Part shown: positions 1 through 5,033 of the stretch, piece after piece | How the letters are laid out: each line of letters begins with the position of its first letter | Numbering within the stretch: position 1 is the first letter of the stretch | DNA from: Alphaproteobacteria bacterium UBA6178 | GTDB lineage: Bacteria > Pseudomonadota > Alphaproteobacteria > Rickettsiales > UBA3002 | NCBI GenBank assembly: GCA_002422205.1 | Contig: DITS01000009.1 | Location: forward strand, 1 to 5,305 | DNA: 5,305 bases | Direction: 5' to 3' | Notes under the pieces: model-generated | Database searches by the model: none | Told to the model about the DNA's origin: nothing | Seen by the model: only the letters and a program-made list of their open reading frames with translations | Made by a program: the position numbers and the translations under genes

Positions 1-254
1 CCATAGCGTTCGACCTCGTCGCGCAAGGGGCGCACTTGCTGGCTGTGGCAGGTGTAACAGCCTTCGCGGATGTAGATGTTCTGGCCGGTGAGCTCCAGCG
101 GTGTGTAGGGGCGCACGCCTGATACCGGCTCGATGGTGACTTCCTGACGAAACAGTGGCACGACTTCGACCAGCCCGCCGATGGACACGACGAGGATGAT
201 GAGCACCAGCATCAGCATGGAATTTTTTTCGACTTTATGGTGATGCTTTAGCAT
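1..254 (-). CDS. ccoO: cbb3-type cytochrome c oxidase subunit II (monohaem cytochrome c), N-terminal part
   Basis: CcoO is the membrane-anchored monohaem c subunit that passes electrons to the CcoN haem-copper centre in the cbb3 terminal oxidase. The first 84 codons are present; the gene leaves the window on the left. Seen: a basic, His-rich N-terminus (residues 3-10), one membrane anchor at about residues 13-33, then a periplasmic segment with CYTCHSQQVRP at 66-76, where C66, C69 and H70 form the CxxCH haem c site. This anchor-plus-haem arrangement and the CYTCHSQ wording are typical of CcoO. The start is fixed by a strong AAGGAGG ribosome site (268 to 262) placed 7 nt upstream, inside the end of ccoN. 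The ATG overlaps the ccoN stop (ATGCTAA), so translation of the two subunits is probably coupled. The axial Met ligand and the C-terminal part lie outside the window. Confidence 0.96.
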   Translation of the reverse strand, partial: MLKHHHKVEKNSMLMLVLIILVVSIGGLVEVVPLFRQEVTIEPVSGVRPYTPLELTGQNIYIREGCYTCHSQQVRPLRDEVERY

Positions 255-1696
255 GCTGTGGCCTCCTTCATGCCGTTGTTGAGTGCGGCGGCGTATTCCG
301 GCTCGTCGCGGCGGTGGCCGAGTACGGTCATGCGGAAGTTATAGACCATGATGAGGGCGCCACTTAAGAACAGCAGGCCGCCGATGGCTCGCATGACATA
401 AAAGGGGTGCATGGCCATGACGGATTCGACGAAGGAATATTCGAGGAAGCCCATGGCGTCATAATCGCGCCACATCAGCCCTTGCATGATGCCGCTGACC
501 CACATCGCGCAGATATAGACGACGATGCCGATGGTGGCGATCCACAGATGTAGATTGACCAGGCGCATGGAATAGAGGCGATTGCCCCAGAGTTTGGGCA
601 CCAGATAATAGAGCGCGCCAAAGGTGATGAAGGCGTTCCAGCCGAGCGCACCGGAATGGACATGGCCGATGGTCCAGTCGGTGTAATGGCTGAGTGAGTT
701 CACGGCGCGGATGGACATCAGCGGCCCTTCGAAGGTGGCCATGCCATAGAAGGAAATGGCGATGATCATGAAGCGCAGCACCGGATCTTCGCGCAGCTTG
801 TGCCATGCGCCAGACAGCGTCATCATGCCGTTGATCATGCCGCCCCAGCTCGGCATCCACAGCATGATCGAGAAGGTCATGCCGAGGGTTTGCGCCCAAT
901 CGGGCAGGGCGGTGTAATGCAGGTGATGGGGGCCTGCCCACATGTAAATAAAGATGATCGACCAGAAATGCAGGATTGAAAGACGATAGGAATAGACCGG
1001 ACGTTGCGCGCGCTTGGGCACGAAATAATACATCATGCCCAAAAAACCTGCGGTGAGGAAAAAGCCGACGGCGTTATGGCCGTACCACCATTGGATCATC
1101 GCCGATTGGACGCCTGACCAGACGGGGTAGGACTTGCTTTCTATTAGCCCCAGCGGGAGCGCGACGCCATTGCCCAGATGCAGGATGGCGACGGTGATGA
1201 TGAAGGCGAGATAGAACCAGTTGGCGACGTAGATATGTGGCTCGCGACGGTTTTTCAGTGTCATCATGAACACCACGAGATAGGCGACCCAGACGATGGT
1301 CAGCCACAAATCCGCCCACCATTCCGGCTCAGCATATTCTTTGCCTTGCGTGTAGCCTGCGAGATAGCCGATGCCCGCCATGAGGATGAAGAGCTGATAG
1401 CCCCAGAAGGTGAAGCTCGCGATATTGTCGCCCCAGAGCCGCGTGCGGCAGGTGCGTTGCACGACGAAATAGCTCGTGCCCAGCAACGCGTTGCCGCCGA
1501 AGGCAAAAATCACTGCCGAAGTGTGCAGCGGACGCAGGCGGCCAAAGGTGAAATAGGGCTCGAAATTAAGCTCGGGGAACGCCATTTGCAGCGCGATCAC
1601 TACGCCGACGGTGAAGCCTGCAATACCCCAAAAGATCGTGGCGATGGTGAAAAGTTTGATCAGGTCGTCATTGTAGCGTAGTGCGGTTTGGGTCAT
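248..1696 (-). CDS. ccoN: cbb3-type cytochrome c oxidase subunit I (catalytic)
   Basis: CcoN is the haem-copper subunit that reduces O2 to water and pumps protons in the high-affinity cbb3 (C-type) oxidase of the inner membrane. The 482-aa protein is full length for the family, with about 12 membrane spans. Seen: H58 in RLRPLHTS (low-spin haem b ligand); H207 in WWYGHNAV with H257/H258 in AGPHHLH (CuB ligands); Y251, which fits the His-Tyr cross-linked tyrosine of C-type oxidases; E323 in TFEGP (active-site Glu); H345 and H347 in WTIGHVHSGA (haem b3 and haem b ligands). QGKEYAEPEWW at 117-127 matches the CcoN segment around the Ca2+-binding glutamate. The start MTQTALRYND is preferred over an in-frame ATG 16 codons upstream: GGAG lies 5 nt before it, and the longer form would overlap the upstream gene. 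It is second in the operon and overlaps ccoO by 7 nt. Confidence 0.97.
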   Translation of the reverse strand: MTQTALRYNDDLIKLFTIATIFWGIAGFTVGVVIALQMAFPELNFEPYFTFGRLRPLHTSAVIFAFGGNALLGTSYFVVQRTCRTRLWGDNIASFTFWGYQLFILMAGIGYLAGYTQGKEYAEPEWWADLWLTIVWVAYLVVFMMTLKNRREPHIYVANWFYLAFIITVAILHLGNGVALPLGLIESKSYPVWSGVQSAMIQWWYGHNAVGFFLTAGFLGMMYYFVPKRAQRPVYSYRLSILHFWSIIFIYMWAGPHHLHYTALPDWAQTLGMTFSIMLWMPSWGGMINGMMTLSGAWHKLREDPVLRFMIIAISFYGMATFEGPLMSIRAVNSLSHYTDWTIGHVHSGALGWNAFITFGALYYLVPKLWGNRLYSMRLVNLHLWIATIGIVVYICAMWVSGIMQGLMWRDYDAMGFLEYSFVESVMAMHPFYVMRAIGGLLFLSGALIMVYNFRMTVLGHRRDEPEYAAALNNGMKEATAC

Positions 1697-1707
1697 GGTG
1701 GCTCCGG

Positions 1708-2403
1708 TTAGGCGATGCGTATCCACTGCATGCCAAGCGCGCATAGCAGTAGTCCGTTGAGGGTCATGGCACCCCGTCCGGCAATGCGGGCGGTGTGCGG
1801 GTAATGGTTACTCAGGCGCAGCGCGCCAAGCCCTGCCAATTGCAGCATGGGCGTGGTGGCGAGTCCGAAAAGTGTCATGCCGAGGGCAGCGTGCCATGGC
1901 GTGGGCAGGGTGGCGGCGAGCAAGAGTGCGGCAACTAGCAGGCCGCAGGGCATGAAGCCCATGAGCAAGCCGCGCAGCACATAAATCGCGTGAGGTTGGC
2001 GCAAGGTGGCTGCACGGCGCAGGAGGCCTTGCAACGAGTGTGAACAGCAGGCATGGGTCTGACGGGGGTGCAGGGCGCTGATGACAAACATGATGCCAGC
2101 TAGAAACAATATGCCGCGCATCCAGCTTTGGGATGCGGCGGAAAAGAGCCACTGAGCGGCTAGCATGGCGGCCACACCCAACAGGCTGTAGGTAACGATA
2201 CGCCCCGCATGGTAGGCGGCGATCAGGCGGGTGGCTTGATGATTGATTTTCATTTCAATGAGTTGTGATGCGGTCAGGGCGCTGCACATGACGCTGCAAT
2301 GGGTGATGCTACCGAGCAGCCCTGCCAGCGCCAGGCTGACAAGTGCGGGGGTTTGTGCATTCAAATAGCTGCTACAGTCGGCGAAAATCATTCCATTATT
2401 CAT
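1708..2403 (-). CDS. SafE/TauE-like membrane protein (COG2836 / DsbD-like transmembrane family), first gene of the cbb3 operon
   Basis: This 231-aa, mostly hydrophobic protein has about six membrane spans. It resembles the short sulfite-exporter-TauE/SafE-like proteins (cytochrome c biogenesis transmembrane fold) often found beside cbb3 oxidase genes. Seen: THCSVMC at 34-40 in the first span, the family's H-C-x-x-M-C motif; YHAGR at 64-68; a Cys/His-rich loop HACCSH at 117-122; and GFMPCGLL at 149-156. The paired Cys and Met residues suggest handling of copper or of thiols for oxidase assembly; that role is inference, and the sulfite-exporter name should not be read as function. It ends 11 nt before ccoN, so they share a transcript. 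The reading frame is open back to an ATG at 2475, but the predicted promoter (-10 at 2428-2433) places the transcript start near 2420, so the ATG at 2403 is chosen. No clear Shine-Dalgarno precedes it; an ATG at 2391 is an alternative. Confidence 0.85.
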   Translation of the reverse strand: MNNGMIFADCSSYLNAQTPALVSLALAGLLGSITHCSVMCSALTASQLIEMKINHQATRLIAAYHAGRIVTYSLLGVAAMLAAQWLFSAASQSWMRGILFLAGIMFVISALHPRQTHACCSHSLQGLLRRAATLRQPHAIYVLRGLLMGFMPCGLLVAALLLAATLPTPWHAALGMTLFGLATTPMLQLAGLGALRLSNHYPHTARIAGRGAMTLNGLLLCALGMQWIRIA

Positions 2404-2422
2404 TTTATTGCGTATTGTTTCG

Positions 2423-2451
2423 CTGAGAGTATAGAAGACACCCCCCATAAT
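2423..2451 (+). promoter_or_regulatory. Predicted sigma70-type promoter of the Crp/Fnr regulator gene
   Basis: CTGAGA at 2423-2428 (4 of 6 matches to TTGACA), a 17-bp spacer and CATAAT at 2446-2451 (5 of 6 matches to TATAAT) would start transcription near 2458. That start falls inside the FNR-type operator at 2455-2468. The -35 shares one base with the -10 of the divergent oxidase promoter. This is a prediction from matches and spacing only. Confidence 0.45.
2428..2433 (-). promoter_or_regulatory. -10 element of the oxidase operon promoter
   Basis: Read on the minus strand this is TATACT (5 of 6 matches to TATAAT). It lies 21 bp from the FNR-type operator at 2455-2468, so operator centre and -10 centre are 31 bp apart. 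That places the operator at about -41.5 relative to a start near 2420, the class II FNR geometry. There is no good -35, as expected for an activator-dependent promoter. The predicted leader before the ATG at 2403 is about 17 nt. Confidence 0.6.
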
Positions 2452-2454
2452 GAT

Positions 2455-2468
2455 TTGACATTGGTCAA
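2455..2468. promoter_or_regulatory. FNR/ANR-type operator between the oxidase operon and the regulator gene
   Basis: TTGAC-ATTG-GTCAA has perfectly symmetric half-sites with the 4-bp spacing of the FNR consensus (TTGAT-N4-ATCAA). It is placed to activate the minus-strand safE-like/ccoN/ccoO operon (class II position). At the same time it overlaps the predicted transcription start of the plus-strand regulator gene, where binding would block transcription. The neighbouring regulator carries the ExxSR helix that reads TTGA half-sites, so it is the likely ligand. Confidence 0.8.
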
Positions 2469-2486
2469 TAGGCACGAAGGTTAGTT

Positions 2487-3227
2487 ATGGCGACAGTATT
2501 GAAACACCCATCCTCCCTGCCGGTTGGCGATGTGATTGGCGCGTTGGCGCTGTTTGAGGGGTTGGACACACCGGCGTTTGAGCGACTGAACGCGGCGGCG
2601 CAGCGACTCAACATACCTAAAGGAAAGCTGCTGCATTTGCAGGATGATCCGGCGGATTATTTTTATGTGATTGTGCAGGGCTGGGTGAAACTGTTTCGCG
2701 AAACGCTCGAAGGCAGCGAAGCGATTATTGACGTGCTGACCAGTGGCCATCTTTTTGGTGAAAATGCGGTGTTTGAGAATGATTGCTACAGCTGCGCGGC
2801 GGAAGCCATCGAAGACACGACGCTGATTAGTCTGCCTACTGCGCTGCTGAAAGAGCTGATAGCATCGTCTAATCAACTGGCGTTGAATATGTTGTCGTCG
2901 ATGTCGCGTCATCGCTTGCAACAGCATCGCGAAATCGAACATCTGAATGTGCAGAATGCGCCACAACGCATTGGGTGCTTTTTGCTGCGGCTGTGTAAAC
3001 CCGATCAGCCGGTGCCGGTGACGCTGCATTTACCGTATGATAAAACACTGATTGCCTCGCGTCTGGGTATGAAACCGGAGACGTTCTCACGCGCGCTGGC
3101 GAAGCTGAAAGAACAAACCGGTATTCGGATTGTGGGGCCAACGGTATATATTGACCGGCTGCAAGCATTGGTGAGTTATACCTGCAATCATTGCTCTACC
3201 AGCTTTCCCTGCGATGATCTGGGCTAG
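2487..3227 (+). CDS. Crp/Fnr-family transcriptional regulator with a C-terminal cysteine cluster
   Basis: This 246-aa protein has the Crp/Fnr layout. The cyclic-nucleotide-binding-like beta barrel is at about 16-125 (YFYVIVQGWVKLF at 58-70, GHLFGENAVF at 87-96), the long dimerisation helix at about 126-158, and a winged helix-turn-helix at about 180-228. The recognition helix reads KPETFSRALAKLK (196-208), with E198, S201 and R202 forming the FNR-type ExxSR motif that contacts TTGA half-sites. The CRP cAMP-pocket motif is absent. It lacks the N-terminal cysteines of E. coli FNR. Instead C233, C236 and C242 form C-x2-C-x5-C at the very C-terminus, with further cysteines at 100, 103, 164 and 170. 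An oxygen- or NO-sensing Fe-S site is possible but unproven. GAAGG at 2476-2480 lies 6 nt before the ATG. The gene diverges from the cbb3 operon, and its stop overlaps the stop of a convergent gene. Confidence 0.93.
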   Translation: MATVLKHPSSLPVGDVIGALALFEGLDTPAFERLNAAAQRLNIPKGKLLHLQDDPADYFYVIVQGWVKLFRETLEGSEAIIDVLTSGHLFGENAVFENDCYSCAAEAIEDTTLISLPTALLKELIASSNQLALNMLSSMSRHRLQQHREIEHLNVQNAPQRIGCFLLRLCKPDQPVPVTLHLPYDKTLIASRLGMKPETFSRALAKLKEQTGIRIVGPTVYIDRLQALVSYTCNHCSTSFPCDDLG

Positions 3228-3568
3228 TCTTTGAGCCAGTCCCAGTCGAGTTTGGCGGGGTGGTCAATGTATTCCTGCGGATGCGTGACGACTTGGCGTA
3301 AATAGCTGGTGCTGAGTTTCCAACCAGCATAGCTTTCGGGATGATCAGACATGACGAGTTTGATTTGTTTGTCTTGCAGGCGCAGCTTGTAATGGCTTTG
3401 GGGCGCGTCGTCATAGATGGTTAGATCGACCGCCTCGCCGGATTGCATTTGCTCGACGGCCTCCCAGATTTGTTTGTAGGGAAAGCGGTCTTTGTGCTGC
3501 GCGATGGCCTGATTGCATATCGTCAGATATTGGCGGAACAGCTGGTCGATTTCCTGATGGGTGGCCAT
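3224..3568 (-). CDS. Conserved-looking hypothetical protein, 114 aa, second gene of a small FNR-linked unit
   Basis: I do not recognise this protein. It looks soluble: no signal peptide or membrane span, an N-terminal part likely helical (about 1-44), then a mixed section with alternating hydrophobic residues (48-72), and an aromatic, acidic tail with W83, W109 and W111 (KLDWDWLKD at 106-114). There is a single cysteine, C18. GAGG (3577 to 3574) lies 5 nt before the ATG. The ATG is one base after the stop of the 53-aa gene (TAGCATG), so the two are almost certainly co-translated. Its stop TAG shares CTAG with the stop of the convergent regulator gene, leaving no room for a terminator between them. 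Coding is supported by the tight packing, the ribosome site and ordinary amino-acid composition; opposite-strand frames here are poorer. Confidence 0.75.
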   Translation of the reverse strand: MATHQEIDQLFRQYLTICNQAIAQHKDRFPYKQIWEAVEQMQSGEAVDLTIYDDAPQSHYKLRLQDKQIKLVMSDHPESYAGWKLSTSYLRQVVTHPQEYIDHPAKLDWDWLKD

Positions 3569-3569
3569 G

Positions 3570-3731
3570 CTAGCCTCGCCACCATACCAATGCCATCGGA
3601 ACCCAGATCAGCGAGGTGGTCAATGTACCTTTGACGGTCTGATACAGTATCCAGCTCCAGAACAGCTTTTTGCCGCCGCGCCGTAAAGTGGCACGGTTGC
3701 TGCGCGGTGTCGTGGTGTGAGGTGCTGACAT
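3570..3731 (-). CDS. Small single-span membrane protein, 53 aa, unknown function
   Basis: The start MSAPHTTTPR is chosen because GAAAGG (3745 to 3740) lies 8 nt before it; an in-frame ATG 13 codons upstream (3770) would lie before the predicted transcript start. The N-terminal 22 residues are polar and basic (R10, R13, R17, R18, K21, K22). They are followed by a hydrophobic, Trp-rich segment from about 23 to 51 (LFWSWILY, then SLIWVPMALVWW), ending in RG. The basic N-terminus should stay in the cytoplasm by the positive-inside rule. It could be a small subunit or regulator of a membrane complex, but nothing in the sequence names the partner. It is the first gene of a two-gene unit with the 114-aa protein and lies downstream of an FNR-type operator at 3797-3810. 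Confidence 0.65.
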   Translation of the reverse strand: MSAPHTTTPRSNRATLRRGGKKLFWSWILYQTVKGTLTTSLIWVPMALVWWRG

Positions 3732-3796
3732 TGCGGTTGCCTTTCTTTGACAGTGAGCGGATTGTCGCAAGGTAAGCGGGCGGTGTCAGGCTGGCA

Positions 3797-3810
3797 TTGA
3801 TAAATGTCAA
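3797..3810. promoter_or_regulatory. FNR/ANR-type operator upstream of the small-protein unit
   Basis: TTGAT-AAAT-GTCAA has the FNR spacing and differs from the consensus (TTGAT-N4-ATCAA) at one position. Its centre is about 72 bp upstream of the ATG at 3731. A class II start would fall near 3762, giving a leader of about 31 nt. The -10 expected there is poor (TACCTT at 3774 to 3769, 3 of 6), so the operator is better supported than the promoter. Confidence 0.7.
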
Positions 3811-3904
3811 ATGTGTGGGTTGGCAGAAACGGCAAATATTCAATCTGACCTATTTTTATCAGCGACGAATAACGGCATGTAGCTTCTGATTTTTTGATTC
3901 AACT

Positions 3905-3921
3905 GCGAGCGTTAGGCTCGC
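3905..3921 (+). terminator. GC-rich hairpin, possible intrinsic terminator
   Basis: GCGAGC (3905-3910) and GCTCGC (3916-3921) form a perfect 6-bp stem with a GTTAG loop, followed by TCATTTTC. The T-tract is interrupted, so termination would be weak. No annotated plus-strand gene ends here; it could end an unannotated short RNA starting near the operator at 3797-3810, or simply insulate two divergent promoters. Confidence 0.35.
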
Positions 3922-3979
3922 TCATTTTCAATCAATCTGCCACTTTCTGAGTGACCAACAGCAGCGCGCTCAACATAAA

Positions 3980-3993
3980 TTGATTTATCTCAA
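3980..3993. promoter_or_regulatory. FNR/ANR-type operator of the usp / P-type ATPase operon
   Basis: TTGAT-TTAT-CTCAA has FNR spacing with one mismatch in the right half-site. Its centre is 31 bp from the centre of the TATACT -10 at 4015-4020, which puts it at -41.5 from a start near 4028. Position, spacing and the lack of a -35 match support class II activation under low oxygen. Confidence 0.78.
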
Positions 3994-4014
3994 GGCGGTT
4001 TACTTGTATTCAAC

Positions 4015-4020
4015 TATACT
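4015..4020 (+). promoter_or_regulatory. -10 element of the usp operon promoter
   Basis: TATACT (5 of 6 matches) lies exactly 21 bp downstream of the FNR-type operator at 3980-3993. The sequence 17 bp upstream does not resemble TTGACA, consistent with an activator-dependent promoter. The predicted start near 4028 leaves a leader of about 49 nt before the ATG at 4077. Confidence 0.6.
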
Positions 4021-4031
4021 AAACGCGCTTA

Positions 4032-4059
4032 CTTGCAATGAGCTAATATCAATTACAAG
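4032..4059 (+). repeat. Imperfect inverted repeat in the usp leader
   Basis: CTTGCAAT (4032-4039) and ATTACAAG (4052-4059) pair in 7 of 8 positions around a 12-nt loop. It lies between the predicted transcript start and the ribosome site (GAGGTG, 4067-4072). It could be a weak leader hairpin or a second protein-binding site; the AT-rich stem makes chance a real alternative. Confidence 0.3.
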
Positions 4060-4076
4060 CACTAGTGAGGTGAAAT

Positions 4077-5015
4077 ATGCAAAGATTCAACCACATCCTA
4101 TTTGTTAGCCACGGTGTGGCAGATGAAACCGAAGCATTGAAACAGGCACTTAGTCTGGCACGCAACAATAAGGCGAAATTGACGGCGCTGATTGTGTGTC
4201 CTGAATTTCCCAAGGAAATGTCAGATTATAAGAGCAAATACGAAGCCTCACTTATCCAGCAACTCGAAACTTCAATTCAGGCCACCTGTGAGGCGATCAA
4301 GGTCACGCAAGCCGATGTGCCGGTAAAAATTGAAATTGAAAGTGGTGGTATGCCAGCAACCCGCATCGTTCGTCATGTACTGAAAAACGACTATGATATG
4401 GTAATTAAAGAAGCTGAACCTAAAGAAAGCGGTACGGGCTTTAAGGCAATGGATATGGAATTGCTGCGTAAATGCCCTTGCCCTGTGTGGTTATGTCGTC
4501 CGATAAGCAAGCCTCGCAATGAAATGAAAATCGCTGTGGCGATTGACCCGGAAAGCATGGCTCCTGAAGGGCATGACCTTTCATTGGGCTTGCTAGAGCT
4601 TTCCCGCTTTCTAGCGGATGCATGCGATGGCGAGCTGAATATTATTTCCTGCTGGGATTATGAATTCGAGGAATATCTGCGCCATAATGTGTGGATCAAA
4701 GTAGCGGATGATGAATTGATCAGAACGGTAAACGAAGCGCAAAGCCAGCATCGCGCCGCGGTGGAGAGTCTCATCCAAAAATCCGGTATTGGTGGCAAGA
4801 TACAGGTGCATCATGTGCGTGGTCGCGCCGATCAGATGATTCCGCAGCATATCACAGATCAGAATATCGACATTCTGGTGATGGGAACGGTAGCACGCGC
4901 CGGCATTCCCGGATTCGTTATCGGGAACACCGCGGAAAATATTGTGCAGAAACTTGAATGTTCGCTGCTGGCACTCAAGCCGAGTGGTTTCGTTTCTCCA
5001 GTGAAGGCAAACTAA
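4077..5015 (+). CDS. Universal stress protein with two tandem Usp domains (UspE type)
   Basis: This 312-aa cytoplasmic protein is built of two Usp alpha/beta domains: residues 1-143, starting FNHILFVSHG, and 150-302, starting MKIAVAIDPES. LLRKCPCPVWLCRP at 129-142 closing domain 1, and VMGT...GNTAENIV (268-290) plus CSLLALKPSGF (295-305) closing domain 2, follow the wording of the UspE group. Oddity: the usual nucleotide-binding pattern G-2x-G-9x-G reads G270-2x-A273-9x-G283-N, with Ala in place of the second Gly; domain 1 shows no clear version. Nucleotide binding is therefore uncertain. Proteins of this kind help cells survive stress and growth arrest, and in several proteobacteria they belong to anaerobic (FNR/ANR) regulons. 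Here an FNR-type operator and TATACT lie upstream, GAGGTG precedes the ATG by 4 nt, and a P-type ATPase gene follows after 18 nt. The gene looks more A/T-rich than the oxidase genes. Confidence 0.93.
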   Translation: MQRFNHILFVSHGVADETEALKQALSLARNNKAKLTALIVCPEFPKEMSDYKSKYEASLIQQLETSIQATCEAIKVTQADVPVKIEIESGGMPATRIVRHVLKNDYDMVIKEAEPKESGTGFKAMDMELLRKCPCPVWLCRPISKPRNEMKIAVAIDPESMAPEGHDLSLGLLELSRFLADACDGELNIISCWDYEFEEYLRHNVWIKVADDELIRTVNEAQSQHRAAVESLIQKSGIGGKIQVHHVRGRADQMIPQHITDQNIDILVMGTVARAGIPGFVIGNTAENIVQKLECSLLALKPSGFVSPVKAN

Positions 5016-5033
5016 AAACAATGGATGGTGGAT

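Larger units (their letters stand above)
3732..4076. other. 345-nt divergent regulatory interval without a recognised gene
   Basis: This stretch separates the minus-strand small-protein unit from the plus-strand usp operon. It holds two FNR-type operators (3797-3810 and 3980-3993), a -10 element at 4015-4020, a GC-rich hairpin at 3905-3921 and an inverted repeat in the usp leader (4032-4059). It is visibly richer in A and T than the flanking oxidase genes. No convincing coding frame was found. Confidence 0.7.

Noticed and set aside
1178..1681. Plus-strand open frame of 167 codons opposite ccoN
   Set aside because: Its product is rich in Asp, Glu, His and Arg with no domain logic, as expected for the antisense of a GC-rich membrane-protein gene; ccoN on the other strand has all catalytic residues.
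2441..2446. Run of six C between operator and -10 as a phase-variable tract
   Set aside because: Six bases is too short to argue for slippage-driven switching without population data.
2455..2460. Perfect TTGACA as a -35 box for the regulator gene
   Set aside because: A -10 at 17 bp would fall at 2478-2483 (GGTTAG-like) and start transcription inside the coding region; the sequence is better explained as half of the FNR-type operator.
2481..3029. Minus-strand open frame of 182 codons opposite the regulator gene
   Set aside because: The composition is extreme in Gln, Arg and His, and the plus-strand frame encodes a complete Crp/Fnr protein.
3894..3903. TTGATTCAA as a further FNR-type site
   Set aside because: The TTGA and TCAA halves are separated by one base rather than the spacing required for a Crp/Fnr dimer.
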